Shown here: one piece after another, positions 10,127-23,318 of the stretch
Layout of the letters: every line of letters starts with the position of its first letter
How positions within the stretch are numbered: position 1 is the first letter of the stretch
From: Pilasporangium apinafurcum
Taxonomy: Eukaryota; Oomycota; Peronosporomycetes; Pythiales; Pythiaceae
Direction of reading: 5' to 3'
DNA length: 64,000 bases
NCBI GenBank assembly: GCA_001600495.1
Contig: BCKE01000004.1
Coordinates: forward strand, 444,161 to 508,160
The notes under the pieces: model-generated
Told to the model about the DNA's origin: nothing
What the model saw: only the letters and a program-made list of their open reading frames with translations
Database searches by the model: none
Translations under genes and position numbers: made by a program

Positions 10127-12330
10127 ATGATGACGCTGCAGATTTGCGACTGGTGTGGTGAAGCGCCGTGGGTGTATCGCTGCTCGATGTGTGATCCGCG
10201 AAAGAAGAAAGCAGTCTGCGCACCATGCGCACAGCTATGGCACTCACGTGGTTTTAGTCGAGAGCACGTGTTGGAAACACGCGAGGGATTGGCGCGGCCG
10301 TTTGCTGAGTGGTTTGCGTCTGTGAATGCGCCAGCCACAGTGGTCGTATCTTCACCTAAGACAGTAACCCGTCCGGTAGAAGTATCACCGACGCCAACGG
10401 ATCGTAGTACATCGAATGATGGGGTCATTTTGGAAGATGCTGGTACTGCTTCTATTGTTTTAGACTGTGGGCTAGACGTCAATGATCATATGGAAAGTGA
10501 ACTGTCTGGTGTAGGTGTTTCGCCATTGGATGTCCCATTTGATGTAGATATCCACACACTTGATACTGAAGAGTCGAATACAAGAGCAACGACAGCGAGC
10601 TTAGATCGTGACTTGCACACAGAACAAATGCAAAACGAAGAGTCGAATACAGTCGCGTTAAGCTTGGATGATCTACTGCGTCAATACCCGACCGACAACC
10701 CAGACATTTTGGATCGTCTGGCGGATTATATTAATGCAGCGATCAAAGTTATTGACGCAACCGCTTGCGTGAGATACAATAAATGCACGGAGACTACATG
10801 TACTACACTCGCTCAGCACTATAGTCATGCGAAAAGCGACCAAATGTGTCATGATCCATTATGCAGACCAATCCAGGAATTTGTCCGGCATATGGGTTCA
10901 TGTTTGCTGCCATCTTGTCCATTTTGCATAAGAGGTACAGAACAATTCACTTCCCTTTGCTGTTTGCGCTCGTTTGTTGCACAATCTAACGTCTCTTACG
11001 TATACGTCTCCAGTTCGTCAGCGACAGAATGTTGGTTCTGTTACTGCATATACACATCTAATTGCCATACAGAAGCGCACACTGAAACAGTTGTCAGATG
11101 AGAATTCAATGGATGCACAGACGATTCAGGCGAACAGGAATTTTTGCTACCAGCAAATTAGCACGTGCGAGAGAAAGAAGAAACCTCACATGGCTGAGAT
11201 TGAACGGCTTAACGAGCTTGTGTCCAAACACAACTTGCCTGTGTTTAATTTTCCGTCTTTTACTTGGCACTTCCAGAATGAACCTGTGATAAAAGTGAGT
11301 TGTTTGGATGAATTTGCGCTTAGACATCATGAACTGACGTAAATTTTGTGAGTAGAGTGAGCCTCTGGAACAATCCGTAACTCCAGTCCAGGAGGAATCT
11401 GGATGCTCTGCGCAGAACAACTCCGTACTATCTACCCAGTCAACTCTTCAATCCGCTACAGAGAGCTTTGATGAAATTGTACAGGGTAAGAAGAGATATT
11501 TGCTTTGGGATTGGATGTACGTATTTATTATGTGGCATTGGTAATGTATTTTCAGAATCGGAGGAATCGTTAAATCAACCAGTTTCATCAATGGTTTCGA
11601 GCGACTACATTCAAAGCCTTATCGATACAAAGACAAATTCTTCCGAGGCACAAGAACACTTTGACGAATCAATGGAGTTGGGCTACGCAATTGTGGACGC
11701 ATCATTTTGTTCGTCGTCGAAAGCACCACGATGCTTGCTGAAGTGCCAAGATATTTTGGTGCACTTGCAACATCATGTGGATCTAAACGTTTGTGATGAA
11801 CACATGTGCCGCGCGGTAGAGTATCACTTTTCACATTTGTCTACCTGCAAAACCATGAACCGAGAAGACAAGTGCGAGTATTGCCTACGAGGTAGTGTTC
11901 TGCTGTGCATAGGTTTGAGCTGAGATCTTGTGTTAATCACGCATTTTTTTTCTACATGTCTATCGCTGTAGTACTGGAAAGAGAGCTGGTACGATCCGTG
12001 GAAATTATGGAGGCAGAGCAGCCCGAGGCTGAAGCTCAGGTGCAGTCCATTATCAATGCAATGACTTTGTCTTTTTCAACACGTCAGCAGCAGGAGCGCG
12101 AAAAATTGATAATCCAGTTGGAAGATGAACTGGACCAGGCCGAAGAAAACAAACGCCAGCTACTTGAAAAACTTAATGCCCAACGACTGAAGCTTCGCCA
12201 GACGAGGAAATGCATGGAACAACGACAACCTCCCATACCGACGGCGGCAAAGATTAAGTTACCGCTGCATTTTATCAAAACGCGCCTGTCAGAACATACA
12301 AAGAGGCGACGAACCCATGTCGACGACTAA
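10127..12330 (+). CDS. B-box-like plus two TAZ-like zinc-finger modules
   Basis: Model: exons 10127-10934, 11014-11294, 11356-11485, 11556-11891 and 11972-12330; introns 79, 61, 70 and 80 nt; phases 1,0,1,1; 637 residues. The N terminus has a Cys/His cluster (CDWCGEAPWVYRCSMC, then CAPCAQLWHSRGFSREH) like a B-box-type finger. Two related TAZ-like modules follow, one ending CLLPSCPFCIR in exon 1 and one ending REDKCEYCLR in exon 4; each has the pattern of a helix with H or Q, CxxxxC, a second helix ending HxxxC, then CxxC. Each module is followed by a coiled-coil segment; the last (exon 5) is strongly charged. TAZ fingers in CBP/p300 and plant BTB-TAZ proteins bind transcription-factor activation domains, so a transcription-adaptor role is an inference. 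An earlier GTG in frame is not used as a start; ATGs at 10127 and 10130 are both possible. Confidence 0.72.
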
Positions 12331-12774
12331 TTGACCATATCTAACCACAAGATACGTAAGTAACGTCCCTATTTACGACATTTTTTGAAAGTTGGATTAA
12401 ATTGAGATTAACACTTTAGCGAACAACTACGGTATAAACCAATTCAGGTCAAATAGGCAGCGACAACTACGTCAACTTAATCAAATGTCACTTTATTGCA
12501 ATCTCTAGTACTGTGAAAGCTTGATAAAGTATACTTAGGGTGATGAGAGTCTAACAGCTTGCGGTCTGTCGTTTTAACTAACCCACACGAAGGTCGACAG
12601 AAGTGAGTTGAACGGGGGCGTGACGTAGTGTTCGTGCGAATTATCGTACGTGTGTGTGTGTGGTGCAGTTCTACCGACATCTTGGAAGCCGGAGACGCAC
12701 GCGAAGAGTGATAGGAAGAAGCGCTGTGTGATTGTGTTGTATATATTGTGGATAAGTGCACAGACTGCTTGGTC
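12331..12774. other. intergenic region upstream of the RGS-DENN gene
   Basis: No coding frame is supported in these 444 bp. They contain a short GT dinucleotide run at about 12646-12661, close before the start of the next gene, and otherwise nothing recognisable. Both flanking genes are on the plus strand, so the 3' end of one and the promoter of the next must both lie here. Confidence 0.5.
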
Positions 12775-15700
12775 ATGAGTGACATCAATCAAGCATCCAG
12801 CAGCCCTAGCAACCAATCCACAAACCGAAGTAGCACTTCGAGTAGTGCAGGTGTCCGCCGGGAAATGCGCAGTATCAGCGCACGATTGCCAGGGCGAGCC
12901 GATGGAGCCCCGCCACTGTATCCATCGGGATTCCAGCCCATGGAAACGCTGCCAGAGACAACTTTGAGCCGCAGCGTGTCAGCAGATCCGACGATGGGTG
13001 GAGCTCGAAGGAATATATCGCTGCGCAGCAATGCTGGAATATATAGTGCGGATGGTGTGCGCGTGAGTTCAGGTGGTCGTAGTGTTCAAGGGAATGGTTT
13101 ACTGACGGATATCGCGGCTGCGCGACAGTCGGTAGAGGCATCAGCGCTGAATGAATCGGCGATTAGTGTCGCTAGTAGCAATAGCAGCAATGGCAGTTCC
13201 AGCAGTGAACGCGTGTGTAAGTGATCTTTACAAATATTTGACATTGTTCTTAATTTGCTCGTGGCATATTTGTTTGGTGGATAAACGACTAAATTAACGT
13301 GCTTTTTGTATTGTAGCGGCAATTCTAACTAGCGCACCCTTGCCTCCAGATAGCACCATCTCAGCCGAAGAGATAATCCGCGAATCCATGGCCAGCGCAC
13401 GCAGCACAGCGATTTACACTGATAAAGACGACTTCCTCTCGCTCTCACGACGATCGGATAGCCTAGCATTTTCGTTTTCTAGTCGCAGTACATTTCGTCG
13501 AAGTACGATTTCGGAACAAATGTTGCATGAAACGGAGCTATTTGAACCAGAGAGAGAACTCTCCGAGCATGAAATTACAGAGGTGCTTAGTGCTTCTGAT
13601 CATGATACCAAGAGCATCGAAGTTACGAGTATTAAAGAGGAGGAAGAAAACGTGAAGTTGGAAAACGCCAAATCGCGATGGACTCAACACGTGAAGTTGA
13701 AGGCACGGAGTTTTCTTTATAGCACGATGGCTGGTAAAATTGCGAATCATGCAACTACAAATTCAAATGCTTCTCCTCCGGTCAATAATCATAGCAGCGC
13801 TTCAGCGGCAGCTCAAGAATGGGCTATCAAACAAAAAGCAATACTGGCTCAACTACAACAGCACGAAAATCAGCAGCATTCATTCGGTATTGGTCCAGCG
13901 GCAGGCGGAGCTGCCAAATTGACGAAATGGAATCGATGGATGCACGACCAATATCAGATTAATTTCAGTAAAGTAGTGGCACGTGCATTCAAAGAAGAAT
14001 ACTTCATCGGCCAGCATAACATTGGCGGTGCTCAACCGCCCAATCCAGCGACCTTAATTTCGATTGAAGAAGTGATCAGTAATCCGCGTATGATGCGATA
14101 TTATGCTGCCTGGCTCCAAGACGTGGCCGATCAAAGCAAATTGTTCTTCCTCTGTTCATTTGAAGAGTATCGACAATTCTGGTGCACGCTACGCGCTAAT
14201 TATCAGAACAAACCAATGACAGGTCATGGGGTGCCGTTTAGCAAGGATGACGTGCTCATGTTACGCACCTACGGCGTCAAGATTGCCATGAAATATTTAA
14301 CGAGAGGCGCTCAATTTCATATTGGCAACGACTTGGTCGACACGGAACTGCTACGATCGATCAAACGTGACCTTGCTAGTGGTGGGGAAGACGCATTGCG
14401 TACCTTTGATCGTGTCTCAACGAAGGTCAAGCGCGTATTAATGGAACAGTTTCCTGAGTTTCGAAAGACGGATCTGTACATCGAAATGCAAAAGTCAGTC
14501 GAGCGGGAGGTAATCTGCTTGGAGGATATCCTGATGAACCACCGATTTGCCAACTTCTTTTGGATATTCCTATTTCCTCATAATTACCATCGTGAGATTG
14601 CACTATGGTTGGACGTTGAATATGAATTCAAGCCAGCATATCGTCAATACATCAGTCTGTTGAAAACTCCTGGAAGACGAAAGGAGAAGAAAGATCAAGC
14701 CGCACACAATTGTCGAAGATTACTGAAGTATATTTCACTAAAGTATTACACAGGTGATGCTGAAATGGTTGGTCTCGAGAAATCACTCACAACTTCATGT
14801 GCTAAGCTTCAGCACGAGCAAGACAATATCATTGCCAAGTTTAATCTGATCCATTTAGAACTTTACCATCGGTTCTTGACCAGTCGGGCGTATGCAGAAT
14901 TTGCGCTCTATCCAAAGTTATTTGCTGAAGATGGGAAGGATTCTATTGATGATACCATGCGACTGTCGTCATTACTATTGAGCTACGGTTTACGTGCACA
15001 CCATTGGCCCGAACCCACGCGTGAAAATCTCAAGAAGAAATCATTGGAAGCGTTGCATTCTTCGAAGGGTTTCGATGCCATTTATGGTGTTTTATCGTTT
15101 GAAGCTATGCCGACGAATCAGGACTACCATTTAAGCGGAGATATCGGGTTACGCGTTGTACAGCATCCACTTCCTCATGATCCAACGCCACACACGCTTG
15201 ACAAGACTGTCGAAAATTTCCTTGTGCCATGGATGACAGACCCATTGAATGTCGTACTCACAGCTCCAACGTGTCCGGCTCCGATGGCATTTAACTTTCG
15301 CATGGGGGATAGCTCATCATCTTCATCAACTTCGGAATTGTACGCAGCGTGTCTTATCATTTACAAACCAGCTCCAGTACTGTCCGTGAAGCAATTTGGC
15401 ATGGTACTGCTAAATCCTCAGTTGGGCTGCCGTTGGGTTCCATACGGTGTGTGCTTGGTGTCTAAGTTTCCTCTCGTGGACTTGCTCCGTGAACGATTAT
15501 CAGAAGCATACGAAAGTATTCTCGAGTTGGAAGCCATGGAAGCCGCACGAGCGAAGCAGCAATATCAAAATGGTGTGGATGGACAAGTAATGGGGGTGGC
15601 AAAGTCACAGTCAGCTGAACCGTTCCAACTGGACAAAAAGTTGATTTCTAAGTTGGCACGGCCAGTAGCCTTAGAGCATATTTCATTGTACCATCAGCCA

Positions 15701-16621
15701 CCTTCTTCTCCATCATCATCGTCACCGTCGTCAACTCCACATGCATTGTCCAGTCCACCTAGCTCGTCATCATCTGCATCTAACACTGCCATTCTAACGA
15801 TACTCCCTCGGCTCGACCAGTCGCTTCGCATGATGTTTGATACCATGGACATTTCGACAATCATATTGGTGTTCACAGCAGCGCTATTTGAGAGTCGAAT
15901 TCTGTTTATTTCCTCGCATATCTCAGCATTGATGAAAGTGGCCGAGTCGCTGCGAGCGTTGATGTTCCCGATGTTGTGGCCGCATGTCTATCTCCCAGTG
16001 TTGCCAAAGCGAATGCTTCAATATCTCGAATGTCCGACGCCATTCATCATCGGCGTAGAGAAAACCTCCCTAGACGAACAAACTATGAAGGATCTGCTGG
16101 AGGAAGATATGCTTGTGGTGGATTTGGACAAAGGCTGCGTTTTACGTGGTGATTTGCCATGTACGCTTCCAGAGAAATTGTTGTTCACACTGCGAGAGGG
16201 TCTGTATGAATGTTTGAAGCCTAATGTGAGCAAAAGTGATCATGTCTTTGCGAATCATTTTCCGAGTAAACCGCTCGTGTTTCCTGAGATCACTGTGCGT
16301 GCACTACTTTACAACACCGTACAATCACTTATTGGTGATTTTGGGTACCATCGGTACGTCTGGACTGACGAGTATTCTAACAAGAAGATGGTGTTCTTTG
16401 ACGAAGCCAGTTATCTTGCTGCGTCGGCTCCAGATATGCGGGAGTTCCGTACATTGTTTATCGCTACACAGGCGTTTAGCGAGTATATGGTGTCGCATCA
16501 TGGCTTTGAAGGGCAAGGAGGATCAGATCGAGCACCTGAACAGCAACAACAGGCTCATCACCATGTGTCTTCTCTTGGAACGGAGCCCAACGAGGATCGA
16601 CGCAAAAAAGCGAATGCATAA
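12775..16621 (+). CDS. tandem RGS domains fused to a DENN domain
   Basis: Model: exons 12775-13216 and 13317-16621, one 100 nt phase-1 intron, 1248 residues. The first 250 residues are Ser-rich and low complexity. Residues about 405-535 look like an RGS fold: MMRYYAAWLQDVADQSKLFF, FEEYRQFW, and the closing helix VLMEQFPEFRKTDLYIEM. A second, more diverged copy covers about 549-680: LEDILMNHRFANFFWIFLF, WLDVEYEF and LYHRFLTSRAYAEF. A DENN module follows, with an uDENN-like part near 740-850 and the cDENN core at about 979-1110 (STIILVFTAALFESRILFIS, then ALMFPMLWPHVYLPVLP); the end (FFDEASYLAA) fits dDENN. RGS domains speed GTP hydrolysis by G-alpha; DENN domains are Rab exchange factors. I know of no standard family with this order. 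Domain calls rest on residue patterns only; the DENN call is firmer than the RGS calls. Confidence 0.8.
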
Positions 16622-16716
16622 AAGCGAATTCAGTAATGCTGGTGGAAGGTATTTATTCTATTTGATCTGCTGCTGAGTGTAGCGAAGATATAACTCTGCA
16701 GTGGATTTGCTGGTGA

Positions 16717-19199
16717 TCAAGCTCGTCTGCGAGCACGGATCACAACGTTGGCCACAGTAACTGTGGCAAAGAGAGCCAGTGCCAAGACCGTACGTCTTGC
16801 AGGAGTAAATGATGATGTTTGTGATGGCTGACCAGGAATTCGTTTGATTTCAGGAGTATACCAAATGGTGGAATTTGATGATGACCGTCTCCGTGCCAAT
16901 GCATTGACGGCATATACAGGAGGATGTTCTTCTCCTGATTGCATTCGCGCCTTCATGCCCTCAACCTCTTGATCAATGATGCTATATAACATAGCCACGA
17001 CCATTTTGCCGCTATGTTTGATCATCGGCGTTTTCTTCCACTCTTTCGTGATAGTAGCACCATCGTCGAAATCCTCAAAGGTCTTGCCTTGAAGCACCAC
17101 TGGGTGCGATTTTTGGAGCATCCCATCCGTCGGCAAAAGCAGCGTCTCGCCTCTCGCAAAGTATGGTGCGAGTACTTCAGACCGTGGCACAGCGTTGTTG
17201 GCAATGACGTAATCGATAGGATTTTCCCCACCCAAGTATGCTGACAGAATCTCGATTGAATCTGCGAGGGTATGACCATCAGTTTGCCCGCATTGTGTGG
17301 CGACGTTGCTGATGTAGACAGTTGCCCCAGCGCTGCGCTGAATGGCGTCACGAATGCCTGGGACCAGTAACGTTGGGATAATAGATGTGTAGAAGCCTCC
17401 CGGACTGAGTACGATAATGTCGGCATTCTCAATGGCTTTCACCGCAGGCAAGAAAGCGTCTACGTGTTCATTTTGTAGAAACACGCGCTTGATAGGCGGT
17501 TTCTTGCATTCTTTTCCGGTCTGCTTATCGATAATCACGGGACTGCGCACATTAACCTCGGATATGACAATCGAACCATCTTCCAGCTCTGCGCACAGTT
17601 CTGTGTTGTCAAGCGTCGCAGGTAGCACGCTACCGTGGATGTTGAGGATATCAGATATCGATGTGATGGCCCTATCAAACCCACCGGTGATATCGGTAAG
17701 TGCAGCCAGCAAGAGATTTCCGAGGCTGCAGCCTTCCATGAAGTTTTCCTTGAAGCGATAATTCATCAGTTTGTTCATTAGCTCATCTAACCCATGTCAA
17801 ATTAATAGAAGACACCATCAACAAAATAGATGTCCATTAATTTCGTTCATTGAAAACAGAGCGGGAAAGTGGTAAGAAAGATATTTACCCACCTGAGTCA
17901 GACAGAGCAACCAAGCAATTGCGAATGTCACCCGGTGGTAGCATGCCCAAGTACTTCCGTAATGCTCCAGAATGACGACCAGAGTCAAAGACTATGTTGC
18001 ACGCAGAAGAGACAAGTTACTTTTTTCATTCTTTTGCACAGAATCAGCTGAGAAATCAGTGTGTTAAACCTGTGACGATAGCCGTAAGATCCGCTGGATA
18101 ATGCCGCAGTTCCTTTAGCAAGACTGCGAGTCCCGTGCCTCCACCGATGGCGACAATCTTGGGTTTAATCACCTGCTGATCTGCGAGTCGTACAATTGCC
18201 ACAAGTTGCTCAATCGATTCAATCTGGCACAGTAGTAGCCCATTAGGATCTCAAACAAATTCCATTGTCAATATCCAAACGTTGATCCCGTCGTACCTGA
18301 AAGTCGGGCTGCTCAAGCTCTTCAATGGGCATCACACTCGTATACTTTCCATACATCTACGCACAGGTAATTTGACCAGAGAAGCAAAACCAGACATCAA
18401 CACGATCCACAGCCGTCTCGTCTCTTTTCATTAGCGTACGTACCATTCGCACTGTCACCAGTCCCACTTTGTTTGCAGCTTTGATTTCGTAAAATACTTT
18501 GCGACCAACAAACACCATCGCCGACGGTTCTAGCATAAACTTTCGCGTCATTTTCTTCATAGCTGTTATGAGCTGCGTGACACTTGGGTTACTCGCGACA
18601 AAGACGATACTATCGGTGAAGAACTCGCTCAGCCCCAACGTGCGCAGGCGTTCCATCTGTACGTCCTGGTTGCCCACCAGAACCAGCCCCAGTCGGTAAC
18701 CGCGCTGCTGTAGAATTTCTAGTGTCTCTTTGGCTTTCGGGAAGGGTTTGACGCATTGCGCTTCGGAGATTTTGCTTCCATAATAAGCAGCCACGACTCG
18801 CGCCGCTGCATCTTTTGTCAAACGATTCTCGTTCACCAGCTGCTCAACGAACCGCGGGAACCGTTTTCGATATCCATAAGCATTCCGAAACATCTGTAAT
18901 GCCTCAAACGCAGCAGTGTTCGATGGGAATGCTTTTTCTGCTAGTAGCTGCTGGATGCCACGATCGATCGCGAAATGAGCCAACAACTCTGTGTGATCGA
19001 AGAGCACGTCGTCAAGGATCATCACAACCGCATGGATGCGCCGCGGCGCTTCATCGTCTTTCCCGCTTCCATTACTGGCGTTGCGTCTCGGACGTATATG
19101 CATCGAGGGTGGTGATGTGGTACTGGTTTTAGATTCTACTTCCATTGCTAATGCACAGTATTGATGTTTGCAGCTGGTCGATGCAGTGGACGTAGCCAT
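16717..19199 (-). CDS. degenerate HAD plus CofD/YvcK fusion with C-terminal membrane anchor
   Basis: Model: exons 19199-18444, 18356-18297, 18223-18070, 17991-17893 and 17786-16717; introns 87, 73, 78 and 106 nt; 712 residues, every phase consistent. Residues 1-290 read as a HAD-like fold: cap helices, LGLVLVGNQ and [19 protein letters not shown], closing with [17 protein letters not shown] across exons 2-3. Residues 294-650 are a CofD/UPF0052 (YvcK) module: [51 protein letters not shown] and [18 protein letters not shown]. The last 25 residues are a hydrophobic stretch followed by RARRRA, suggesting a tail anchor. CofD transfers phospholactate to F420 precursors and YvcK binds UDP-sugars in bacteria; the eukaryotic role is unknown. 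The HAD part appears to lack its catalytic Asp. An apparent stop at 18357-18359 is the end of intron 1, not a gene end. It converges on the RGS-DENN gene. Confidence 0.85.
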
Positions 19200-19404
19200 T
19201 CCAGATAGACAATCATGGCATTTTTCTTCTCAGTTTAATACCGCTACAATACCGGTAACTCGAATTTACTTACACAAGACAAAAGGATATAATACCGGTA
19301 TTTTACCGGTATTATTTTTGGTTGAACGTCCTCCTTGAGGAATCAGAGAACAAAGAGTGAAGACGGTAAAGAAGTACACAAAAGAGATATTCAGGGAAAG
19401 CAAG
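19200..19404. promoter_or_regulatory. divergent promoter with three ACCGGT palindromes
   Basis: The 205 bp between the starts of the HAD-CofD gene and the Rab gene contain ACCGGT at 19251-19256, 19294-19299 and 19305-19310, the last two set in ATACCGGTAT and TTACCGGTAT. A further copy lies at 22200-22205 upstream of the E2 gene and one at 36559-36564. The palindromic core and clustering suggest a dimeric factor site; no factor is known to me. Confidence 0.45.
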
Positions 19405-20583
19405 ATGAGCGATCGTCGAATGAACCCAGCGCAGGACGCTGTGATTAAAGTGCTGGTACTAGGTGATGCAGCGACAGGGAAGACCAGTATCATTAAACGG
19501 TAGGTGGATTGAACCCACTTCTAGTCCAGCGATCTTGCACAAATGATGTTCTAAGAGATGTTTGTATCTGGGACGTTGATGTTGGCGGGAATTCTTGGTT
19601 ATGTAAAGTTACGTGCACGACGCGTTTTCCGAACACCATCGGACAACTATCGGTGTGGATTTTGCTTTGAAGGCGGTGACTGTGAATGGCACGACGGTGC
19701 GTTTGCAGCTGTGGGATATTGCAGGTACAGCATGCAAAAAAGCAAGCAATTCAATGTGGTGCAGGATTAACTGATATTTGTCGATTTTCGTCGCTGTCAT
19801 TATGTTGTATGTGTTTAGGCCAAGAACATTTCCGTGCATTAAACAGGGTATATTTTATTTGTGTGATGGCGATAGCATGGAAAACGTTGAGGACAATAAC
19901 GCGTTGACGAATCGATTGTGGTTATTTGACCAGGTTTATTACAAAGATGCACTGGGTGCATTGCTGGTTTATGATATTTCGCGTCCAGAAACTTTTGAAA
20001 GTGCAGTAAAGGTAAGGAAAATTGCAATGGCCATGTATTGTGTTAAAGCGTGCCTGACACTGTAATGTGTGTCGTAGTGGAAGAAAGAAATCGATTCCAA
20101 GGTTTCCTTGCAGCTCATTGTGTATACATCATATCGGCAAATCACCAGCTGATAGTTTTTTTACGGTTTCTGACGGATTGCAGGTGGAACTTCCTAATAA
20201 CAAGCCGTTACCAGTGATCCTCTGTGGTAACAAGGTTTGTGTTTTTCTGTTTTTCACGCTGTTACCCTTGACGAGAAAAGTAATCTGCACTAATGCCTAT
20301 TGGAACCATTCTGTCTTTTGTGTAGTGCGATTTAACAAGCGATATTGACCATGAGTTTTTGGATTCCTTCTGCGAGGCGAATGGGTTCACAGGGTGGTTT
20401 GAAACATCTGCAAAGGAAAATACCAACATCGACAGTGCCGCGAAGGCGCTCGTGACCGGCATACTGGAACACAAAGATATTTTTGAGCGCAAGTCGGACG
20501 CTGCAAAGCGCGCTGAAACCTTCCGGCCATCGCACTCCGACACGTCGCGATCGCAATCAAGCTGGTGCTGCAGTAGTTTCTAA
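19405..20583 (+). CDS. Rab32/38-like small GTPase, seven exons
   Basis: Model: exons 19405-19499, 19609-19724, 19819-19847, 19934-20011, 20078-20101, 20184-20234 and 20326-20583, giving 216 residues. Phases are 2,1,0,0,0,0. The G motifs appear only after splicing: GDAATGKTS (P-loop, exon 1), [10 protein letters not shown] (switch I), WDIAGQEHF (switch II, split by intron 2), NKCDL (split by intron 6) and ETSAKE. The sequence best fits the Rab32/38/29 group, which acts on lysosome-related organelles and post-Golgi traffic; that placement rests on [13 protein letters not shown] and WDIAGQ and is moderate. The usual exact GQERF is GQEHF here. The end is WCCSSF, so the two prenylatable Cys lie three residues before the C terminus (CCxxx-like), unlike the -CC or -CXC of most Rabs. 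Exon 5 is only 24 nt. Confidence 0.9.
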
Positions 20584-21443
20584 AAGCTTACACAGCAGCT
20601 CAGTTTCCTCCTCTTTTATCACCTTGTCCATCCAGTCTCAGTAGTAAAATACGGACTCGGTTCAGCTTAGTGATGTGAGGCACTTTTGTTTACATGCATT
20701 TGCGTTTGAAGAAAGTAAATGAAGAGGACCAAATAAGGAAATCAAAATGTAGCCATTTTTTCGAACAGTTGCAGAGAAAACATTGTCCAATCAAACGTTT
20801 GTTTGATTGGACCTCTTTATCTAATCACACGTTTGTTTGGTTGCGTTTACTGGAACAAGGATCTCCTTAGGCGTGGCACATCCTCCACTGAACCAAAAGA
20901 TCCGTAACTCTGTCAGTGGTGATCGATGCTTGGGGAGAATGTGGTCATGAAGATGTGTACACAGATATCACAACTAAGAAATCAGATTGCAGAATTCTTT
21001 TATTTACTATCGACCCTTTATCTTGGTAATACTCGTCCTCCCTTTGTTTCTCCGCTCGGTCAACCCAACAAGAAAAGAAAAATCAATCCATCAATGAGAA
21101 TGAGCAAATGATCAGCCAAAGCATCTCACATATATAACACTTTTCATCACGTGGCATCGCATTTCATACAAACACCAATAGAAGAAAGAACGAAATCCAT
21201 AGCAATAAGAAAACCGAATAAAAAGATGCCACAATGCCCGCTCTGAAAAAAAAAAAACAAGTTCACATAACAACAAGAAGAAAAAAAGAGAAAAGCACTA
21301 CCCTGTTTCAACCTTGTTTTCCATCTCTTCCCTCACACAGTCTCACAAATGTGAGCTTTCCTCTTTCTCTCTACTCCTAGCTTGCGAATATCTTGATTGG
21401 GTGCTCAATGCCGACTGGATTGATTATTGTCGTCTTCTTCCGT
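20584..21443. other. convergent intergenic region, Rab and E2 genes
   Basis: These 860 bp carry no supported gene. They hold two near copies of a CACACGTTTGTTTG-like or AAACGTTTGTTTGATTGG sequence around 20795-20845, an A-run near 21247-21258 and A/G-rich stretches. The 3' untranslated regions of both flanking genes must lie here. Confidence 0.45.

Positions 21444-23318
<1,875 letters not shown>

Noticed and set aside
12748-12774. extension of the RGS-DENN gene to a GTG
   Set aside because: An ATG at 12775 follows directly and non-ATG starts are not needed.
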